DNA of 49,265 nucleotides. Origin: Thermoguttaceae bacterium (lineage in GTDB: Bacteria > Planctomycetota > Planctomycetia > Pirellulales > Thermoguttaceae). The number at the start of each line of letters is the position of its first letter. Position 1 is the first letter of the stretch. The translations under genes were made by a program, and so were the position numbers. Location: contig JARKPK010000117.1 in assembly GCA_029975295.1 (NCBI GenBank), positions 1-49,265 on the forward strand, in the 5' to 3' direction. The notes beneath the pieces were generated by a model. It was not told the origin of the DNA. It saw nothing but the letters and a program-made list of their open reading frames with translations, and ran no database searches. Below, piece after piece: positions 44,790 through 49,265 of this stretch.

Positions 44790-44915
44790 CCTGCCAGCAC
44801 AACATACAATATATTGTGGCAGGACGGCGCTTTTGGCCGGTCTAAGGAATCTGGGAAGGTAAGGATATCTGGGCTCAGCTCGCGCGGGCTGGCCAAAGGT
44901 TCATCGCATCCTGCC
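44790..44915 (+). ncRNA. Structured nrdJ leader with competing helices
   Basis: Segment B TGGCAGGA (44817-44824) can pair with A CCTGCCA (44790-44796) or with C TCCTGCC (44909-44915), not both. When B pairs C, a nested 7-bp helix TTTGGCC/GGCCAAA (44832-44838 with 44891-44897) and an abutting hairpin AGCTC/GGGCT (44877-44881 with 44886-44890, GCGC loop) also form, enclosing a purine-rich joining segment. Upstream, GTATGTTGTG/CACAACATAC (44777-44786 with 44798-44807) is a further perfect hairpin. The layout is riboswitch- or attenuator-like; no known class is assigned. Confidence 0.5.
44804..44819 (+). promoter_or_regulatory. NrdR-like box 2
   Basis: ATACAATATATTGTGG matches the NrdR consensus at 14 of 16 positions. 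It starts 32 bases after box 1, the three-helical-turn spacing seen between paired NrdR boxes in other bacteria. Confidence 0.7.
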
Positions 44916-45188
44916 CCCTTCGGGCCGCCACATATCGAGCGCCGAAAGGCGAAGTCGAAGCTCGTTGGAATCCTTGCTGCCAACCCCGCAAATCGCCTCG
45001 CTGAAGCCCGCCGTCGAGCGGGCTGGGGTGCCCCGCGGCGTTGACTGACGTTTGGTCCTAACGATCGTTCTCGGCGATTCGGGCCGCCGAAGGAATCGGC
45101 GTCCCACAAGTCGGCCGCAATCGATCGCAGCGATGATCGTCAGGCCGCAGCGTTCCATCGTGCACCTTACCGAAAGGGAGTGTCGGTT

Positions 45189-48176
45189 ATGGATAGCATG
45201 AATTTGCACGTTTCGGAACTCGAATCCTCGACTGCGGAATCCGTGCGGAGCGAGGCCCATCGGCCCGGCCGCGGGCTGCGAGTCGATACGGTCTTCTGCC
45301 CGCCCGAAGTCCGCGACGTCTTCGACACGGTCGAATGGGAGTTGCGCACCGCGGCGATCAAGGGCGAAGGCGACAAGGTTTTCTTCGAGCAGAAGGACGT
45401 TGAGGTTCCGGCCGGCTGGAGCCAATTGGCCACCAATGTCGTCGTCAGCAAGTATTTTTACGGCGAGGTGGGCACAGCGCAGCGCGAGCGGAGCGTCCGG
45501 CAGTTGATCCATCGCGTGTGCCGCACGATTGCCGATTGGGCCGTGGAAGACGGCTACGTGGCCGGGGCCGCTGATGGCGACGCCTTCTACCGCGACTTGG
45601 CGTGGCTTTGCCTGCACCAGCACGCGTCGTTCAATTCGCCGGTATGGTTCAACGTGGGCCTCTATCACCAATACGGCGTGCGCGGCGCCATGTGCAACTG
45701 GCACTGGGACCGCAAGACCGGCACGGTTCGCCAGCCCGAGAACCCCTACGAGTATCCCCAGGCCTCGGCGTGCTTCATCCAGAGCGTGGGCGACAACATG
45801 GAAGACATCATGGAGTTGGCCCGCAGCGAGGCCATGCTCTTCAAGTTCGGCTCGGGCACGGGCACCGACCTTTCTTCGCTGCGATCGTGCCGCGAAAAGC
45901 TCTCCGGCGGCGGCAAGCCCTCGGGCCCGCTGTCGTTCATGCGGGTTTACGACCAGATCGCCGCAGTGGTGAAAAGCGGCGGAAAGACGCGCCGGGCGGC
46001 CAAGATGCAATCGATCAAAGATTGGCATCCGGATGTGATGGAGTTTGTCGAATGCAAGAGCCGCGAGGAGAAGAAGGCGCGGATCTTGGTTGAGCAGGGC
46101 TACGACCCCGTGGAGGCGTACGAATCAGTGCTCTTCCAGAACGCCAACTTGTCGGTTCGGCTCTCCGACGAGTTCATGCGCGCCGTCGAGGCCGACTCGA
46201 CGTGGACGACGCATTGGGTGACCAAGCCCGACCAACCCGGCCCTGCCTATCCGGCCCGCGACATGCTGCGGCGGATGTCGGAATCGGCCTGGCAATGCGG
46301 CGACCCCGGCGTGCAGTACGATTCGACGATCAACCGCTGGCACACCTGCCCCAACTCGGGACGGATCAACGCCAGCAATCCGTGCTCGGAATACATGTTC
46401 CTCGACGATACGGCGTGCAACTTGGCGAGCATCAACCTGATGAAGTTCCGCCGCGACGACGGGACCTTCGACGTGGCCCGCTTCCGCGCCGCCTGCCGAA
46501 TCGTGTTCATCGCCCAAGAGATTCTGGTGGATCACGCCAGCTATCCGACGGCCCGAATCGCCGCGAACAGCCACCGTTACCGTCCGATCGGACTGGGCTA
46601 CTCCAACCTCGGCAGCCTGATCATGGCCGACGGCCTGCCGTACGATTCGCCCGAGGCCCGCGGCCTGTGCGCGGCGATCACCGCCATCATGCACGGCTCG
46701 GCCTACCACACGAGCAGCCTGTTGGCCGAGGCGGTCGGACCGTTCGACGAATACGAGCGCAACCGCGAGCCGATGCTGCGCGTGATGGAAATGCACTGGC
46801 AGAAAGTGGAAGACATCCATGGAGCGCCCGAGTATCTGAAAGAGGCCGCCCGCCACGTTTGGGACGAAGTGCTCACGCACGGCAAGCGGTACGGCTTCCG
46901 CAATTCGCAGGCCACCGTGTTGGCCCCGACCGGCACGATCAGCTTCATGATGGATTGCGACACGACCGGCATCGAACCCGACATCGCCCTGGTGAAGTAC
47001 AAGCAACTGGCCGGGGGCGGCATGTTGAAGATCGTCAATCAAACGGTGCCGCTGGCGCTGCGCACCCTGGGCTACAGCGAGCAGGAGATCGCCTCGATCG
47101 TCGCCTACATCGACAAAGAAGACACGATCGAAGGGGCGGCCGATTTGAAGATCGAGCATCTGCCGGTGTTCGATTGCGCCTTCCAGCCGCGGAACGGCAC
47201 GCGGTCGATCCCGTGGCGCGCTCATGTGTTGATGATGGCGGCCGCCCAGCCGTTCATCTCGGGGGCGATCTCGAAAACGGTGAACATGCCCCGAGACACC
47301 ACGCCGGAAGACATCGCCAACGCCTACGTCGAGGGTTGGAAGCTCGGGCTGAAGGCCCTGGCGGTTTATCGCGACGGTTCGAAGGAGTTGCAGCCCCTCT
47401 CGACGCAGACGAAGTCGTCCAAGGCGGAAAAAGAAGCGTTGCCCGCCCCGCGGCGCGAACGGCTGCCCGACACGCGGCAGTCGGTAACGCACAAATTCAG
47501 CATTTCCGGCCACGAAGGCTATATCACGGTCGGCTTGTATCCCGACGGCCGACCCGGCGAACTGTTCATCACCATGGCCAAAGAGGGCAGCACCATCGGC
47601 GGCCTGATGGATTGTTTCGGCACGGCCGTTTCGATGAGCCTGCAATACGGCGTGCCCTTGGAAGTGTATGTGAACAAGTTCTCGCATACGCGGTTCGAGC
47701 CGCAAGGGTTCACTAAGAACCCCGATATCCGCATTGCCAAGAGCGTGGTGGATTACATCTTCCGCTGGCTGGGGATCACCTTCCTGCCCGGCTATCGCGA
47801 ACGCAACCGCTCTGTGCCCGGCCAGGTGGAGGCGGCCTCGCCGACGGATGGAGAGTCAGAAACAGCTCTTCCGCCCGCCGCCAAGACGGCCGGCGGGCGC
47901 AGCGGGGCGCACGAGGCGGGCCGCTCCAACGGGGTTCACGCGGCCCCCAACGGGCGAGCGGCAACGAAGCCGGACGGCCGACCGGCTTCGGGCAAGTCGT
48001 CGGGCCTGGCCGAAGCCACCGCAGCCCTTTCCGCCGCTCTGGCCGAGCGCGCGGGAAGCCGCGCCGCTGCGTTCGACTACGACGGCCCGCCGTGCGATCA
48101 GTGCGGCAGCCTCACCCGTAGCTGCGGCAACTGCTACCTCTGCGAGAACTGCGGCAGCAGCATGGGTTGCTCGTGA
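45189..48176 (+). CDS. nrdJ: Class II (adenosylcobalamin-dependent) ribonucleoside-diphosphate reductase
   Basis: 995 residues from the ATG at 45189, with GGGAG eight bases upstream; the GTG at 45180 lies inside that ribosome site. The enzyme reduces ribonucleotides to deoxyribonucleotides, making DNA precursors in the cytosol. Active-site Cys195 (SACFIQS) is the first redox cysteine; N397-P-C399-S-E401 holds the thiyl-radical Cys399 and its Asn and Glu partners. FGSGTGTDLSSLR, NLASINLMKF and APTGTISFMMD are other conserved blocks. Residues from about 765 are a TSCPD-type domain, then a Gly/Ala-rich linker and a C-terminal Cys-rich tail (CDQCG, CGNC, CENCG) that could bind zinc and regenerate the active site. 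No N-terminal ATP-cone seen. Upstream control: NrdR-like boxes and a leader RNA. Confidence 0.95.
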   Translation: MDSMNLHVSELESSTAESVRSEAHRPGRGLRVDTVFCPPEVRDVFDTVEWELRTAAIKGEGDKVFFEQKDVEVPAGWSQLATNVVVSKYFYGEVGTAQRERSVRQLIHRVCRTIADWAVEDGYVAGAADGDAFYRDLAWLCLHQHASFNSPVWFNVGLYHQYGVRGAMCNWHWDRKTGTVRQPENPYEYPQASACFIQSVGDNMEDIMELARSEAMLFKFGSGTGTDLSSLRSCREKLSGGGKPSGPLSFMRVYDQIAAVVKSGGKTRRAAKMQSIKDWHPDVMEFVECKSREEKKARILVEQGYDPVEAYESVLFQNANLSVRLSDEFMRAVEADSTWTTHWVTKPDQPGPAYPARDMLRRMSESAWQCGDPGVQYDSTINRWHTCPNSGRINASNPCSEYMFLDDTACNLASINLMKFRRDDGTFDVARFRAACRIVFIAQEILVDHASYPTARIAANSHRYRPIGLGYSNLGSLIMADGLPYDSPEARGLCAAITAIMHGSAYHTSSLLAEAVGPFDEYERNREPMLRVMEMHWQKVEDIHGAPEYLKEAARHVWDEVLTHGKRYGFRNSQATVLAPTGTISFMMDCDTTGIEPDIALVKYKQLAGGGMLKIVNQTVPLALRTLGYSEQEIASIVAYIDKEDTIEGAADLKIEHLPVFDCAFQPRNGTRSIPWRAHVLMMAAAQPFISGAISKTVNMPRDTTPEDIANAYVEGWKLGLKALAVYRDGSKELQPLSTQTKSSKAEKEALPAPRRERLPDTRQSVTHKFSISGHEGYITVGLYPDGRPGELFITMAKEGSTIGGLMDCFGTAVSMSLQYGVPLEVYVNKFSHTRFEPQGFTKNPDIRIAKSVVDYIFRWLGITFLPGYRERNRSVPGQVEAASPTDGESETALPPAAKTAGGRSGAHEAGRSNGVHAAPNGRAATKPDGRPASGKSSGLAEATAALSAALAERAGSRAAAFDYDGPPCDQCGSLTRSCGNCYLCENCGSSMGCS

Positions 48177-48198
48177 TCGGCGACGGTTGAACGAACGC

Positions 48199-48234
48199 CC
48201 GACCGCGTCCCGGCCTCAGGCCGGGCGCGGTCGG
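48199..48234. terminator. Strong bidirectional terminator hairpin after nrdJ
   Basis: Arms CCGACCGCG/CGCGGTCGG (9 bp) and CCCGGCC/GGCCGGG (7 bp) with one bulged T and a TCA loop, followed by CTCATTTCTC. It lies between the convergent nrdJ and flavodoxin genes. Confidence 0.75.
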
Positions 48235-48272
48235 CTCATTTCTCGGCGACTCCGCCGGCCGCCGATTCCATG

Positions 48273-48824
48273 CTATTCCACCGCTCGACGCGGTTTCGAG
48301 CACGGATTCTCCTCGTCGCGGCGATCGATCAACAGCGCCACCCACTCGGCCAAACGGCGGCCCAAGAGTCGGCAGGCCGCCTGCACTTCCTCTTCGCGCG
48401 GTTGCCGCACCGCGATGGCCCCATAGTGGGCCGTGGTCAGCTTGCCGGCGTAGTCCGTCACGCCGAACACCAGAAACCCGAAGTTGATCAGCACCGTCAA
48501 GAGCGACAAACAGGCCATCTCGCTGCCGCCGCCCCAGCCGCCCGACGAGGAGAACGCGCAGGCAATCTTGCCGTCCACCTTCATCCAGTGCGGCCCCATC
48601 GTTTCGTCCCAAAACCGCTTCATCTTCCACGAAAGCACGCCCATGTTCGTCGGGCTGCCCACGGCCAAACCGTCGCACCAATGAACATCGTCGGCGGTTG
48701 CCGCCGCGAGATCGCGCAAACGGAGTTCCGTCCCCGCGATTTCCGACACCCCTTCGGCCACCAGTTCCGCCATCCGCGCCGTGTTTCCCGTGGCAGAATC
48801 GTAGAGAATCAGCACTTTGCCCAT
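48273..48824 (-). CDS. Flavodoxin-fold NAD(P)H:quinone oxidoreductase-like (WrbA-type)
   Basis: 183 residues from the ATG at 48824, which has AGGAGG eight bases upstream; the longer frame to 49130 is unsupported. The FMN phosphate loop is [15 protein letters not shown] (about 8-22). [23 protein letters not shown] and [14 protein letters not shown] are the two isoalloxazine-side loops of the WrbA/flavodoxin family. Such proteins reduce quinones by two electrons or carry electrons. Length fits WrbA (about 200). It is convergent with nrdJ. A role as electron donor to nrdJ is possible but only suggested by position. Confidence 0.85.
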   Translation of the reverse strand: MGKVLILYDSATGNTARMAELVAEGVSEIAGTELRLRDLAAATADDVHWCDGLAVGSPTNMGVLSWKMKRFWDETMGPHWMKVDGKIACAFSSSGGWGGGSEMACLSLLTVLINFGFLVFGVTDYAGKLTTAHYGAIAVRQPREEEVQAACRLLGRRLAEWVALLIDRRDEENPCSKPRRAVE

Positions 48825-49155
48825 TGTCTCGGCCTCCTCGCAGTCTTCCCCGATCAACAACCGCCCGCCCCACCGCCCCGACAGACCGATTCCAAAGAAC
48901 CCACGCCCGCGAGGGTCGAGCCGGAACCAACAGCCGCCGGCCGTCGCCTGCAACAACCAATCCGGAAAATCATCGCCCACCGGCCCGACGCGCGTCAAGG
49001 CGCCGGCCGCGGCAACGGTGCAGAAACCGGAACAGCCCGGCGGTCTCTCCTGCCCGGCGCGCGGCGGCGGATTGCCGGCTCGGTCGAAAACCACTATCTT
49101 GGGCGAACCTTTTCCGACGGTAGCGTTCATTCCCCATGCAGCGACAAGGCCCCCG
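48825..49155. other. Spacer between divergent flavodoxin and rph genes
   Basis: 331 bases; no gene or clear promoter seen. An ATG at 49136 is out of frame with rph. Confidence 0.4.
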
Positions 49156-49265
49156 ATGCGAAACGACTCGCGAGCGTTCGATCAACTCCGTCCGTTGCGG
49201 ATCGAGCGGCACTTCACCCGCGCCGCCGGCAGCGTGCTCATTCAGATGGGACGCACCACGGTGCT
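49156..49265 (+). CDS. rph: Ribonuclease PH (5' end only)
   Basis: Only 36 codons before the window ends. The start [18 protein letters not shown] and then [18 protein letters not shown] match the N-terminus of RNase PH (M-R-x-D-x-R-x-x-D-x-L-R-P, then GSVL). RNase PH trims tRNA 3' ends by phosphorolysis. AAGG lies upstream of the ATG at 49156. Confidence 0.85.
   Translation, partial: MRNDSRAFDQLRPLRIERHFTRAAGSVLIQMGRTTV

Larger units (their letters stand above)
44233..45188. other. Divergent intergenic region: phosphoesterase upstream DNA and nrdJ control region
   Basis: 956 bases. 44233-44730 has no supportable gene (a TAGCATGCTA palindrome lies near 44652). 44734-45188 holds the nrdJ promoter, two NrdR-like boxes and a leader of about 420 nt with several hairpins, including CGCC-GAAA-GGCG at 44940-44951. 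Confidence 0.6.

Noticed and set aside
44941-45026. Cobalamin-riboswitch-like core (GAATCC, TGCTGCC, CCCCGCAA) in the nrdJ leader
   Set aside because: The core resembles the conserved part, but the B12 box (ending ACCTGCC) is not found and the spacing to the next hairpin is too short; left as unassigned leader structure.
44730-45044. A 104-codon open frame inside the nrdJ leader
   Set aside because: No ribosome site, no domain, and it covers the promoter and NrdR-like boxes.
1-49265. tRNA genes, CRISPR arrays, insertion sequences, phage attachment sites
   Set aside because: I looked for T-loop and cloverleaf patterns, regular spacer-repeat arrays and transposase motifs and found none.

Overview
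This GC-rich window looks like a chromosomal segment of a planctomycete (Planctomycetota, probably Pirellulales-like). The taxonomic call is inference. It rests on a surface protein with the planctomycete-type 'FEQLEDRRLL' N-terminal motif, secreted type I sulfatase, PmoA-type DUF6807 and DUF1570-type proteins, an anchored prenyltransferase-repeat protein, exported ADP-ribosylglycohydrolase homologues, and a class II (B12-dependent) ribonucleotide reductase. Genes are scattered on both strands with long spacers and few operons. I see no tRNA, rRNA, CRISPR array or insertion sequence.

Layout. 1-10133: a surface/export block with a giant CotH-kinase/lamin-tail protein (runs off the left edge), an outer-membrane efflux lipoprotein, and a tight three-gene operon VTC polyphosphate-polymerase-like domain > DUF4956 membrane protein > HlyD adaptor. 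10704-21792: secreted carbohydrate and sulfate-ester chemistry (sulfatase, ADP-ribosylglycohydrolase-like protein, GH9, beta-helix protein, prenyltransferase-repeat protein). 22808-32765: housekeeping and assorted genes (a 32-residue basic protein, FabZ-like dehydratase, TrmB, Dabb protein, ACT protein, DUF6807, CDF metal transporter, beta-propeller/dihaem cytochrome, ribosomal protein bL21). 33070-39400: an imuA-imuB-dnaE2 mutasome operon whose dnaE2 is cut by one in-frame TAG. 39914-44232: DUF1570 peptidase-like protein, PPP phosphatase, second ADP-ribosylglycohydrolase-like protein, membrane metallophosphoesterase. 44734-49265: nrdJ with promoter, tandem NrdR-like boxes and a long structured leader, a flavodoxin, and the first codons of rph.

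The strongest points for follow-up are: (1) the CotH protein carries three beta-sandwich modules of about 172-179 residues dropped inside other domains, two of them homologous with matching borders; (2) it sits beside VTC, DUF4956, HlyD and OEP genes, suggesting an envelope system joining phosphate or polyphosphate chemistry to export; (3) nrdJ has a promoter followed by two NrdR-like boxes one 32-bp step apart and a leader RNA with mutually exclusive helices; (4) dnaE2 is interrupted by a single amber codon although the reading frame and domain content continue. All functions are read from sequence and family memory; no search was run.
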